A stretch of 64,000 nt of DNA from CAYJAD01 sp964370675 (GTDB lineage Bacteria; Desulfobacterota; Desulfovibrionia; Desulfovibrionales; Desulfovibrionaceae). This document shows positions 25,935 to 34,711 of the stretch, piece by piece. Each line of letters opens with the position of its first letter. Within the stretch, counting starts at the first letter, position 1. Under the pieces are notes generated by a model. That model was not told where the DNA came from. It saw only the letters and a program-made list of their open reading frames with translations, and ran no database searches. Both the position numbers and the translations under genes were made by a program. The stretch lies in contig CAYJKC010000002.1 in NCBI GenBank assembly GCA_964370675.1, positions 46,622-110,621 on the forward strand, in the 5' to 3' direction.

Positions 25935-26612
25935 CTATAATTGTTCTTGTTGTTGGTTTAGTAAATTTTCTAATTCTTGACTTTGTTCTAATTGTTTCTT
26001 GCGTATGTAAATAAGGCTTGTCCAAATGAAGGCAAACCCAAAAAGACACACGAAAACAGTTGTTTTCATAGCATCATCAAGCCCGCCTCCCTTGGATGCA
26101 AAAACAGCGGGGTGAATGGAACGCCAAAGCCTTGCTGATAAAAATACTAAGGGTACATCTATAAATGCAATAATACCCACCACTGCGCCAATGGTGGCAT
26201 TGCGCCCAGGCGGCATATCTAGGGAACGTAAGATTAAATATCCCATATATACAAACCACATAATTAAAGCAGTGGTTAAGCGTGGGTCCCAAGTCCACCA
26301 CACTCCCCAAGAGTGTCTAGCCCAAATAGAGCCTGTAATAATGGCAAGACCACTACACAAAACGCCTACTTCAGCCGCAGCAAGAGCTAGTGCATCCCAT
26401 TTAGTATTGCGTGTGCGAAGGTAGATAATGGATGCCACGAAGGTTACAAAAAAACTCATAAAAGCCCACCACGCTAAGGGCAGGTGGATATAAAAAATCT
26501 TTTGTACAATACCCATCACAGCTTCTGTGGGAGCATATACAAAGATAAACCACTGGCAAATAGCCATGATAAGTCCAGAAATAAGTGCAATTAATGGAAT
26601 AATTTTTGGCAT
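25935..26612 (-). CDS. ccmC: Haem exporter/handling protein CcmC
   Basis: A 225-residue inner-membrane protein with six TM helices that presents haem to CcmE. The tryptophan-rich WWD motif WGVWWTWDPRLTT is at residues 102-114. The flanking haem-ligand histidines are visible as H43 (FYIHLP) and one in RSIHPAVF near residue 167. Its ATG directly abuts the ccmB stop with no spacer, showing tight coupling in the operon. Confidence 0.95.
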   Translation of the reverse strand: MPKIIPLIALISGLIMAICQWFIFVYAPTEAVMGIVQKIFYIHLPLAWWAFMSFFVTFVASIIYLRTRNTKWDALALAAAEVGVLCSGLAIITGSIWARHSWGVWWTWDPRLTTALIMWFVYMGYLILRSLDMPPGRNATIGAVVGIIAFIDVPLVFLSARLWRSIHPAVFASKGGGLDDAMKTTVFVCLFGFAFIWTSLIYIRKKQLEQSQELENLLNQQQEQL

Positions 26613-27290
26613 TTAATCCTCACTTGCATAAATATAGCCAAAGAGAAAAAGTCCAGCACCTAAAAATAGTGCATCAAAGGCTAAAGCTATGCCAAACCAT
26701 GAGCTTAAACCTTCGGGTAATGTATCACTAAAAGCCCCTGCACCTACGCGAATACCAGCTAAGAGCAAGGGTATAAGTAGCGGAAACAAAACAATACTTA
26801 ATAAAGATTCCCGCGCGGCTTGTCCTTGGGCTAAGGCTCCAAGTAATGAACCAAGGGCAGCCATACCAAGGTTTACTAGTATGATCATTAACAATGCTTC
26901 AGGCCATAAGGGTGAAATAGTTTGCCCAAGAAAAACTATGGTAGCAGGTAAAAATACTATTTGAGCTGCCAATATAAGTATCAAACCTGCAATGCCCTTA
27001 CTAATCCACACAACTTGAATGGGGTGTGGTATAAGCAAAAGCCCTTGGCGGGCGTTATTCATTTCTTCAATGCCATAAAGCATATTAAATACAAGAACTT
27101 GACAAAACGCAGAAGCAAGCCAAAATACAGCCGCAGCCCCTTGTGGAGGCATAATGCTACCCACTTCTTGTGAAAGACTAAATACAAAAAGTAATAATAG
27201 TCCGAGTAAAAGTGCCTGCACAAGACCGCTGCCGCGTGTCAGTGTTAAGCAAACATCTTTTTGCACCAAGGCTAATATTGCTTTAATCAT
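26613..27290 (-). CDS. ccmB: Haem ABC exporter membrane subunit CcmB
   Basis: A 225-residue polytopic protein (about six TM segments) matching CcmB. It forms the CcmAB(C)D complex, which drives release of haem-loaded CcmE using ATP. The N-terminus has the family's LVQKDVCLTLTRG-like cytoplasmic start. The 5' end overlaps ccmA by 4 bases (ATGA arrangement). Confidence 0.92.
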   Translation of the reverse strand: MIKAILALVQKDVCLTLTRGSGLVQALLLGLLLLFVFSLSQEVGSIMPPQGAAAVFWLASAFCQVLVFNMLYGIEEMNNARQGLLLIPHPIQVVWISKGIAGLILILAAQIVFLPATIVFLGQTISPLWPEALLMIILVNLGMAALGSLLGALAQGQAARESLLSIVLFPLLIPLLLAGIRVGAGAFSDTLPEGLSSWFGIALAFDALFLGAGLFLFGYIYASED

Positions 27291-27952
27291 ATTAAACTCG
27301 AGCTTTGGCTTTTGGTGGTTTCCAACATATTCTCAATGGGACCATCATAGGCTAGGCGTCCCTTTTCTAGGCGTAATAAACGCTTAGCTAGGGGTGCATC
27401 TGCTGCTATATCGTGGCTAATCCAGACAATGCCTGCTCCAGATTCACAAGCCTTTGATACTTCACCGCGTAATAAACTAGCTGATTTTACATCAAGACCA
27501 GTACATGGCTCATCTAAAAGCCAAAGTTTTGGCTCTATAAGCAAGACGCGAGCAAGGTTAAGTCTTTGTGCCATACCACGAGAAAATACACCTGCTTTTT
27601 CATAAGCAAATGGAGCTAAGTCTACGCGTTCAAGTATTGCTTTAAGTATGTCATCTTGGGTGGATTTATTGTAAAGCTCACCCCAAAACCTTAGGTTTTC
27701 TAAGGCAGTGAGACCAGCATAAATAAAAGTACTGTGCCCAAGATAACCAATTTCTTGCTCTTCAACGTGGGCTTTTAGCTGCCCCACGCTGGGTTTTGCA
27801 AGACCGGCCATGATGCTGAGTAAGGTAGACTTACCAGCACCATTGGCCCCCATGAGCAAAGTTATGCTATTTCTGGCAATATTAAAGCTTACATTCTTAA
27901 AAATGCATCTATTGCCAAAAAATTTAGCCACATTTTTTACTTCTAAAAGCAT
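27287..27952 (-). CDS. ccmA: Haem ABC exporter ATP-binding subunit CcmA
   Basis: A 221-residue ABC ATPase. Walker A GANGAGKST is at 35-43. The signature region has FSRGMAQRLNLAR in place of LSGGQ, with Ser and Gly retained (SRGM), as usual in CcmA. Walker B and the catalytic Glu are in LWLLDEPCTGLD, and the switch His in VWISHD. It energises CcmE release with CcmB. Eight bases separate it from ccmF. Confidence 0.95.
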   Translation of the reverse strand: MLLEVKNVAKFFGNRCIFKNVSFNIARNSITLLMGANGAGKSTLLSIMAGLAKPSVGQLKAHVEEQEIGYLGHSTFIYAGLTALENLRFWGELYNKSTQDDILKAILERVDLAPFAYEKAGVFSRGMAQRLNLARVLLIEPKLWLLDEPCTGLDVKSASLLRGEVSKACESGAGIVWISHDIAADAPLAKRLLRLEKGRLAYDGPIENMLETTKSQSSSLI

Positions 27953-27960
27953 TTTATGCT

Positions 27961-29865
27961 TTAATCCTCTGCAACCTTAGGATTGTTTCTACGTCTTGCT
28001 AAACCCATAAAGGGGAATAAGCACATTAATGTACCACCAATCCACATCCAGTTTACTAGAGGATTAACGCTAACCCTCAATGTTACTTGAGAGTCTTTGT
28101 TTATACCTAAGAATGATGCATATATTTCATTACCCAAACCAAATAAAGTAGCAGCCTCATAAAAGTGTTGATCTCCAAACTTGCTATAGAGGCGTAATTG
28201 TGGAGTAACTGTGCCTACTTCTGAATCACCTTTTTTAACATGTAAAGCTGCCTCAAGATATTCAAAGCCAACAGGACTTACGCCATCATTTATTTTTGTT
28301 AATGTCATGGTGTAGCCACCAAGATTTGCGCTTTCTCCTTCTTTAAGCAATAGATCGTCTTCAAGTTTATAGGGACCTGAAAAGGCAACCCCAATAAACA
28401 TCATAATTAGACCTATATGTACTCCATAAGCTGCTATGGTATTGCGTTGGGCGCGTACTGCTTTATCCATAAATAAAAGTGCAATGGAAACTGCAGCGGC
28501 CACCGACGCACAAGTGGCAATAAATGCAGTAGGAGTGCGATAACCTGTAAACCAAAGCGCTATGCCTGTTGCCACAAAGACTGCGGCAACAATAAGCACT
28601 TTTTTGGTGTCGCGTAATCCACCATTCCAGCCAATCCAAGGGCAAAAAGCTAAGATAACACTAATTAGTGCAAACAAAGGTAAGCAAACTCTATTATAGA
28701 AATCTGCGGCAAGACCTTGAGATTGTTCGGAGAATAAAAGGCTAATGATAGGCCAAAGGGTAGCAATACAAATAATAACTGAAAGCATGAGCAAAATCCA
28801 AGCAGTTACTACCAGCATGCCTTCATGACTATCAATGCCTGCTAAAGGCTTACGCGTATTGCGTCCATTAAAAGCAATAAATGCGCAAAGCACAGTTGAT
28901 GCTAAAATAAAAATAAGTAAGGGTTGCCCAACTCCACCATCACCAAAGGCGTGTACAGAGTTAATTATGCCACTGCGCACTAAATATGTAGCAAAAAATG
29001 CAGAAATAGTCGTTAGTGACATAAGAAAGACATTGGTGCGTCCAAGCTTATGACGACGGTTTTCTATTATCATGGTATGAATGGCAGCAGTACCAATAAG
29101 CCATGGAATTAGTGAGGCATTTTCTACTGGATCCCATGCCCAGTAGCCGCCCCAGCCAAGTTCCATATAAGCCCACCAAGCCCCAAGAATAATACCAGCT
29201 GTTAAAAATAACCAAGCTAAAAGAGTAAATGGTCTTGCAACGTTAACCCAAGAGCCTTCCTCTTCTTCCATGCCAGAAAGACACTGTGCAAGTGCCAAGC
29301 AACCAGGGATAACAAAACCACCATAACCCCAAAAAAGTAAGGGAGGGTGAAAAATCATGCCAGGATTTTGTAATAATGGATTTAGGCCGTTTCCGTCAGC
29401 CGGCGCTGGGCTTTGAACTATAAATGGATTGCTGTATGATGTAAGAAGAAGGGCAAAAAATCCCATAATACTTAAGAAAAATATCCAAAACCAAAGACGT
29501 GTTGTTTCGCTTAAATTTTTGTAGGCCTTGGTGTAGAGAAAAAATACACCACACAAAGCCACAGACAATGCCCAAAAAAGCAAAGATCCAGCTTGCCCTG
29601 CCCAAAAGGCCGTTAAGCGATAAAAAAGAGGCAAAGCAACGTCAGTATAACTTGCCACATAAACAACAGAAAAGTCATTCCAATAAAGAGCGTGTAATAA
29701 GAGTGCAGAAGCAAGCACTAGTGCTGCAGTCATAACGACTTGCGCGCCCTCAACAACTTTCAAGGAAGATGTACGCCCTTGAAAAATTTGTAGCATGGCA
29801 AAAGCAGCACCGCCAAGACAGCAAAAAAGTGCGAGCATGAGCATACCATAAGCAAAAATGTACAT
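27961..29865 (-). CDS. ccmF: Haem lyase subunit CcmF
   Basis: A 634-residue polytopic membrane protein that takes haem from CcmE and attaches it to the CxxCH motifs of apocytochromes c in the periplasm. The WWD domain (about residues 231-256; key part WGGYWAWDPVENAS) is clear, with several conserved membrane histidines. The length is normal. No ccmH follows, and none is present in the window, so CcmF may act without the usual CcmH partner. It lies 64 bases after ccmE. Confidence 0.95.
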   Translation of the reverse strand: MYIFAYGMLMLALFCCLGGAAFAMLQIFQGRTSSLKVVEGAQVVMTAALVLASALLLHALYWNDFSVVYVASYTDVALPLFYRLTAFWAGQAGSLLFWALSVALCGVFFLYTKAYKNLSETTRLWFWIFFLSIMGFFALLLTSYSNPFIVQSPAPADGNGLNPLLQNPGMIFHPPLLFWGYGGFVIPGCLALAQCLSGMEEEEGSWVNVARPFTLLAWLFLTAGIILGAWWAYMELGWGGYWAWDPVENASLIPWLIGTAAIHTMIIENRRHKLGRTNVFLMSLTTISAFFATYLVRSGIINSVHAFGDGGVGQPLLIFILASTVLCAFIAFNGRNTRKPLAGIDSHEGMLVVTAWILLMLSVIICIATLWPIISLLFSEQSQGLAADFYNRVCLPLFALISVILAFCPWIGWNGGLRDTKKVLIVAAVFVATGIALWFTGYRTPTAFIATCASVAAAVSIALLFMDKAVRAQRNTIAAYGVHIGLIMMFIGVAFSGPYKLEDDLLLKEGESANLGGYTMTLTKINDGVSPVGFEYLEAALHVKKGDSEVGTVTPQLRLYSKFGDQHFYEAATLFGLGNEIYASFLGINKDSQVTLRVSVNPLVNWMWIGGTLMCLFPFMGLARRRNNPKVAED

Positions 29866-29929
29866 GGATACTCCTTTGGGTAAATCCCAAAAGTTAATGT
29901 TGGTTGTATGGGAGCAAGAGGCTGTGTGC

Positions 29930-30343
29930 CTAAATTTGCCTATTTTCCTTTTGATACTTAGATGGACATTTGGTCATTAAGGTTTTGGCAGCAAAAACTC
30001 CCTCACCATTAAGACCACCTTCCACAATAACCTCGGCACCAGCTTTAAAAGTATCTGGAACTGCACCATGATAGCGCACTACTAAGGTTTGGGAATTATT
30101 GTCCTTATCCACAAGTCGGAAAACAACACCGGGACCCTTTTCAACAGGGTGAATATCCTCGGCGGCAACAGTACCAAAAAGCCGTGCAGCTTTGAGTTTT
30201 TCACTCTCAACAGCCAAGGCTTCAGATACATTGAGGAAGTAGACACTATTTTCTGTGAGCCCCGTATAGACTAGATACCCTGCTCCACTTAAAAAGAGAA
30301 ACAAGGCAACAACATACATGGGCGTAGACTTCTTTTTCTTCAT
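29930..30343 (-). CDS. ccmE: CcmE haem chaperone, Cys-type (C-x-x-x-Y variant)
   Basis: A 137-residue CcmE with one N-terminal TM anchor (about 9-28) and a periplasmic OB-fold (about 50-120; FRLVDKDNNSQTLVVRYHGAVPD is split over two strands). Classical CcmE binds haem covalently at the His of an HxxxY motif. Here the position holds C126 with Y130 (CPSKY). This matches the variant described in Desulfovibrio and some archaea, where a Cys replaces the His and the operon lacks ccmH. It is the first gene of the ccm cluster. Confidence 0.92.
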   Translation of the reverse strand: MKKKKSTPMYVVALFLFLSGAGYLVYTGLTENSVYFLNVSEALAVESEKLKAARLFGTVAAEDIHPVEKGPGVVFRLVDKDNNSQTLVVRYHGAVPDTFKAGAEVIVEGGLNGEGVFAAKTLMTKCPSKYQKENRQI

Positions 30344-30394
30344 AACAAACTCACTGTTGTTTCCACTCGCGTGCTTGCAAAACTTTGCTATTAA

Positions 30395-30417
30395 AGCAAT
30401 ATTTTGCTGATTGTCAA
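30395..30417 (-). promoter_or_regulatory. Candidate promoter -35 for the ccm operon
   Basis: On the minus strand a perfect TTGACA (forward 30412-30417) lies about 70 bases before the ccmE ATG. The sequence at the right distance for a -10 box (TTAATA/TAATAG) is a weak match, so the call is tentative. Confidence 0.3.
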
Positions 30418-30436
30418 TTAGGCTTTCTTATGAAAG

Positions 30437-31468
30437 CTATGCCACATCTTCAGTGGCGGCCTTGCGTCTTTTTCTTGCAAGGGCGCGTAAATCAACCACT
30501 GAGTCGCTTTCATCCACAATCTCGCGACCCAATATTTCCTCCAGCACATCCTCAAGGGAAACCACACCCGCTAAACCGCCGTATTCATCCAGTACGACAA
30601 AAAGATGGGTGCGTGAATTCAAAAACTCTTGTAGCAATTTGTCTAAGCTCTTACTTTCTTGAACAAATCGCACTGGGTCCATAATAGAACCAAGGGTACA
30701 ATTGTCACCATCGGCCATATGTTTAGCCAAGGTGCGTCGTTCTAAAATGCCAACAATATCCTCATTATGTTCGGCAAATATAGGAATACGACTGAAGTGC
30801 CATACATCATGTACTTTACAAGCCTCATGAATGTCAAGCTCTGCAGACAAAGAAAATACTACTGTGCGTGGAGTCATAATGTCCCAAACGCGTTTTTTGT
30901 CTAGTGAGAGCACATTTTTGATGGTCCTTTCTTCATATGGTTCTATGCTGCCCGCTTGGCGAGAAAGGCTTGCAGCTGCTCTAATATCATCTTCTGAAAC
31001 TTTCGGTCCGCCACTTGATGGTGAAATAAGTCTTGTTATAAGGGCAGAGAGCCAAATAATGGGGCTAAGTAGTTTTGTGATTAAAAAAAGTGGGCGCGCT
31101 GCAAAGGTTGAGATGGGGTTAGCATAAAGAACGCCTATGGTTTTAGGAATAATTTCACCAAAAATTAAAATAAGGCATGTAAAAATAGCTGCAAATATTC
31201 CCATGTATACTGAACCAAAAACAGCAGTAAAAGCAGCACCAGCAATGGCAGAGCCAGCAGTGTTGGCAATGGTATTTAAGGTAAGTACTGCAGCAATAGG
31301 ACGCTCTACTTGGGTACGCATGGTATAAAGTAATTCTCCAGAAAGTTTACCTTCTTTACGCAAACTTTCAATATGGGCCCAAGTTACAGAGTAGAGCATT
31401 GTTTCTGTAAGAGAACATATAGCAGAAATCAGCAGGGCAAAGCCCATGGCTAATACAAGGGTAAGCAT
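30437..31468 (-). CDS. CNNM-domain protein with CBS pair (HlyC/CorC-like)
   Basis: A 343-residue inner-membrane protein. The N-terminal CNNM/DUF21 domain (about 1-170, several TM segments; includes FGEIIPKTIGV and NTIANTAGSAIAG) is followed by two cytoplasmic CBS repeats (about 190-310; IMTPRTVVF and GLAGVVSLEDVLEEILG). Family members are linked to Mg/Co or other ion transport. The C-terminal CorC_HlyC domain seen in longer members is missing; the protein ends in a short basic tail instead. I chose the ATG at 31468, which has GAAGGA upstream; the frame is open a further 11 codons. Confidence 0.88.
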   Translation of the reverse strand: MLTLVLAMGFALLISAICSLTETMLYSVTWAHIESLRKEGKLSGELLYTMRTQVERPIAAVLTLNTIANTAGSAIAGAAFTAVFGSVYMGIFAAIFTCLILIFGEIIPKTIGVLYANPISTFAARPLFLITKLLSPIIWLSALITRLISPSSGGPKVSEDDIRAAASLSRQAGSIEPYEERTIKNVLSLDKKRVWDIMTPRTVVFSLSAELDIHEACKVHDVWHFSRIPIFAEHNEDIVGILERRTLAKHMADGDNCTLGSIMDPVRFVQESKSLDKLLQEFLNSRTHLFVVLDEYGGLAGVVSLEDVLEEILGREIVDESDSVVDLRALARKRRKAATEDVA

Positions 31469-31576
31469 GATATTTCCTTCATCTAAATTTGTATAAATCA
31501 CTATATAACATGAAATGCATTAGAGCAACATGCAAAGCTTGACACTTTTTTTATTTTTTCTGCTTTGCCCTAAAGT

Positions 31577-31604
31577 TTGACAAAAGTTGACCGATAGTTA
31601 TATC
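31577..31604 (+). promoter_or_regulatory. Candidate promoter of the SprA-like gene
   Basis: TTGACA (31577-31582), a 16-base spacer and TATATC (31599-31604) lie about 40 bases before the ATG at 31645. A second TTGAC follows 10 bases after the first, which could also be a binding-site pair. Confidence 0.4.
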
Positions 31605-31644
31605 GTAAGACATAAAGTGTATTTTGCATAAAAATGGAAAATTT

Positions 31645-32436
31645 ATGAGTATTGAAGGTATTAGTACATCACGGGTAGAGAGCACCCCTAATTATAGCCC
31701 CATTCAAGGTCCTGCGGCTTTAAGTAATTATGGTCAAGGCAAGCAAGAACAGAGTGGTAGCACAAGTCAAAATACACGCCAAAGTACTAGTAGTGAAGAT
31801 AGTTTAAACCTTAGTGCTGAGGCTCAAGCCCAAGTTAGAGAATTGCAACAGCGTGACCGCGAAGTTCGTAGTCATGAGCAAGCCCATATAGCAGCCGGTG
31901 GGCAATATGTACGTGGTGGCATAAACTATACCTATACTCGTGGACCAGACAATAAACAATATGCCACAGGTGGTTCTGTATCACTTGATACTAGCTCTAT
32001 TGCCGGAGACCCAGAGGCAACCCTTGAAAAGGCTCGTGTTTTGCGTAGTGCAGCTCTTGCTCCGGCTAATCCTTCGGCACAAGATCAAAGTGTTGCTTCA
32101 GCTGCTGCTCAGATGGAAAGCAAGGCACAAACTGAAAAAACTCAAGAGCAAAATGAAGGTAAAAGTACAGAGCAAAATAACTTTGCGGCAAGCTTTGCTG
32201 GTATAAATGGTGTAAATAATGCCACACAGACCATGCCCAAGGGTTCATTAAACAATGCAACCTTCACATCTACTGAGGCTATTGTTGCCCAAAGTAATAC
32301 TCTTTTAAGTTTAAGTGTGCCAAGCAAGCAAAATAATATAAATGCTGCCCATGAAGCATATAAAACACAACAAAGAAGTGCGTTTATTTCCTCATCATTA
32401 GCTCCTTGGGGTACAGGTATTAGCCTACAAGCCTAA
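31645..32436 (+). CDS. SprA-like putative metalloprotease (HExxH, CJM1_0395-type)
   Basis: A 263-residue protein matching the SprA-related family (known in annotations as putative metalloprotease CJM1_0395). The conserved core (about residues 58-155) has RDREVRSHEQAHIAAGG, containing an HExxH zincin motif (HEQAH), then GPDNKQYATGG, an acidic AGDPEATLEKA and ALAPANPSAQD. The N-terminus is Ser/Gln/Thr-rich and has no signal peptide, so secretion is unclear. The C-terminal third is Gln/Asn-rich and unrecognised. The family function is not established. The ATG at 31645 is preferred over an upstream TTG at 31624. Confidence 0.8.
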   Translation: MSIEGISTSRVESTPNYSPIQGPAALSNYGQGKQEQSGSTSQNTRQSTSSEDSLNLSAEAQAQVRELQQRDREVRSHEQAHIAAGGQYVRGGINYTYTRGPDNKQYATGGSVSLDTSSIAGDPEATLEKARVLRSAALAPANPSAQDQSVASAAAQMESKAQTEKTQEQNEGKSTEQNNFAASFAGINGVNNATQTMPKGSLNNATFTSTEAIVAQSNTLLSLSVPSKQNNINAAHEAYKTQQRSAFISSSLAPWGTGISLQA

Positions 32437-32444
32437 GGGTCTTT

Positions 32445-33416
32445 ATGCATAGCCCTACCGTTTCCATCATCATGAATTGTTATAATAATGCTTCAACTTT
32501 AACAGAAGCCTTTCAAAGTTTGGCTACCCAAACTTTTGAAGATTGGGAAGTGATTTTTTGGGATAATAACTCCCATGATGATAGTCTACACATTGCAAAA
32601 TCTTTTGCTAAAAAATTATCTCAAAATTTAGATATGAAAAAAATGCATTGCTATGGGAGTGATACACATATGCCCCTAGGGCAAGCGCGAAATGCAGCCA
32701 TTGCTAGAGCAAAAGGCAAATATTTAGCCTTTTTAGATTGCGATGATATTTGGCTTGCTACAAAACTTGAAAAGCAAGTGCAGCTTATGCAAAGCAATGC
32801 AAATATTGCTCTTGTGTGTACTAATGCAGAAAATTTTTATGCCAATAAGGTATTAAATGATGTGTTTTCATCTGCCAAACCAGAGCGTGGGAATGTTTTT
32901 GCTAAACTTATGCAGCGGCAATGGATTACTATGTCTTCAGCTATGCTAAGAAGTGAACATCTTGTGGCACTGCGTGGGCAAGGATCATATTTTGACGAAA
33001 AACTAAATATTTGTGAAGAAGCAGAGCTTTTTTATGCTTTGGCTCATGAGTTTGAGTTAGATTATATAGATGAAGTGCTTACAAGACGGCGCATACATAA
33101 TAAAAATGCTACTTTTATGCAGTGGGAAAGCTTGGCTAAAGAAACTGAATATATTTTGCAAAAGCAGTATGAACTTTATCCTCATTTTTCAAAAGATTAT
33201 CCTCAATTGATTCATGTGTTAAACTGTAGAATTATTTTTCAAAAGGCTGTAGATTATTGGTGTAAAGGGCAAGGGCAAATGGCACGCAAGATTTTGCAAA
33301 ATCAGTCTAAAATTAGTTTGAAACATAAATTATTTTATGTTGTTAGCTATCTACCGCCTGTTGTTTTTCCATATATTATGCGTATGTACTTACGCAGTGC
33401 AAAGTATTTTGTCTAA
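32445..33416 (+). CDS. Family 2 glycosyltransferase
   Basis: A 323-residue GT-A-fold glycosyltransferase. The nucleotide-binding VSIIMNCYNNASTL start, the QTFEDWEVIFWDNNS segment and the DxD motif FLDCDDIW are all clear. The C-terminal half is helical with a basic end and a possible membrane-contact region. It probably transfers a sugar to a surface polysaccharide, lipid or flagellin; donor and acceptor are unknown. It follows the SprA-like gene by only 8 bases and precedes dinB by 22, all on the plus strand. Confidence 0.88.
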   Translation: MHSPTVSIIMNCYNNASTLTEAFQSLATQTFEDWEVIFWDNNSHDDSLHIAKSFAKKLSQNLDMKKMHCYGSDTHMPLGQARNAAIARAKGKYLAFLDCDDIWLATKLEKQVQLMQSNANIALVCTNAENFYANKVLNDVFSSAKPERGNVFAKLMQRQWITMSSAMLRSEHLVALRGQGSYFDEKLNICEEAELFYALAHEFELDYIDEVLTRRRIHNKNATFMQWESLAKETEYILQKQYELYPHFSKDYPQLIHVLNCRIIFQKAVDYWCKGQGQMARKILQNQSKISLKHKLFYVVSYLPPVVFPYIMRMYLRSAKYFV

Positions 33417-33438
33417 TAATATCAATATTTAAAAGTAT

Positions 33439-34635
33439 ATGAATAGCACACACTATAGTTCAAGTAATAATAACACAATACCATGGATTATACATATTGA
33501 CATGGATGCTTTTTTTGCATCGGTAGAACAGCTAGATGATGAAGATTTAAGAGGAAAACCCATTGCAGTGGGTGGAGGTGAACGTGGAGTTGTGGCAGCA
33601 GCATCTTATGAAGCTCGTGCCTTTGGAGTGCGCTCTGCCATGCCAACGCATATGGCAAAAAAGTTATGCCCGCATATTATCTTTGTGCGTGGGAGAATGC
33701 ATAGATATAAAGAATTATCACAAATTGTGATGCAAACAATTGGACAGTTTTCGCCATTAGTAGAGCAAGCTTCTATTGATGAAGCCTATGTGGATGCGCA
33801 AGGTTTAGAGCGGCTTTTTGGTCCCATTGAGCAATTGGGGCAAAGTATCAAACAATCGGTGTTTGCAAGCACAGGTTTGACATGTTCTGTGGGTGCGTCA
33901 CCTGTTAAGTTTTTAGCAAAAATTGCCTCGGATATAAATAAACCAAACGGATTTTATGCATTATATCCGCAAGATATTCCAAATTTTTTACAGCAAATGC
34001 CTGTAGGCAAAATTCCTGGCGTTGGGAAACAATTTATAAAGGAATTGCATAATCTTGGGGTGCGTATGGCAAGTGATGTGCAAAAATTTCCTCTGGAGTT
34101 TTGGGAGCGCCGTTTTGGTAAGGGTGGGCTTATGCTTCATGCACGCGCTAGGGGTGAGGATGAACGCAAGGTAAACCCTATAAGTGTTACAAAATCTGAA
34201 AGCTCTGAAAAAACATTAAGTAAAAACACATGGGACAAACAAGAATTGCAGCGTTATCTTTTTGCACAAGCTGAACGAGTTGGCGCATCGCTACGAAAAA
34301 AAAATTTACGTGGGCGTGTTATAACGCTAAAAGTTAAATATGCAGATTTTACTCAAGTTACGCGTAGCCGCACCTTGGTGCATGCCACTCAGAGCACCAA
34401 TATTATATTTGAAAATGCCATAGACTTATTAAATATTTTAAAACTTGAGCAAGGTGTGCGCTTAATTGGACTTGGGGTCTCCGGATTTGAGCATAGAGAA
34501 GAACAAGCTTTACTACCCTTGCAAGCAGTAAATAATGATGCCAAGCAAGATAAACTTGACGGTGCTTTAGATGCTTTACGCCAGCGCTTTGGACATGATG
34601 CTGTTATTAGAGGCAGGCTTTTTGATGATGAATAA
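33439..34635 (+). CDS. dinB: DNA polymerase IV
   Basis: A 398-residue Y-family translesion polymerase. The palm motif HIDMDAFFASVEQ and the second catalytic SIDEAYVDAQGLERLFG are intact. The little-finger domain is at the C-terminus. A beta-clamp-binding motif is expected there; the segment EEQALLPL (about 350-357) is a candidate. It acts in damage bypass. It sits after a glycosyltransferase without SOS neighbours, and a strong hairpin follows. Confidence 0.93.
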   Translation: MNSTHYSSSNNNTIPWIIHIDMDAFFASVEQLDDEDLRGKPIAVGGGERGVVAAASYEARAFGVRSAMPTHMAKKLCPHIIFVRGRMHRYKELSQIVMQTIGQFSPLVEQASIDEAYVDAQGLERLFGPIEQLGQSIKQSVFASTGLTCSVGASPVKFLAKIASDINKPNGFYALYPQDIPNFLQQMPVGKIPGVGKQFIKELHNLGVRMASDVQKFPLEFWERRFGKGGLMLHARARGEDERKVNPISVTKSESSEKTLSKNTWDKQELQRYLFAQAERVGASLRKKNLRGRVITLKVKYADFTQVTRSRTLVHATQSTNIIFENAIDLLNILKLEQGVRLIGLGVSGFEHREEQALLPLQAVNNDAKQDKLDGALDALRQRFGHDAVIRGRLFDDE

Positions 34636-34644
34636 ATCATTGTT

Positions 34645-34680
34645 CTGAGGAAAATCTCTTTGTATAAAGATTTTCCTCAG
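34645..34680. terminator. Strong hairpin between dinB and the M16C protease gene
   Basis: CTGAGGAAAATCT (34645-34657) and AGATTTTCCTCAG (34668-34680) form a perfect 13-bp stem with a 10-base loop, between two convergent genes. There is no long T run on either side, but the position fits a shared terminator. Confidence 0.6.
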
Positions 34681-34711
34681 AGCTAATTTATGGATTTATC
34701 AAAACAAATTA

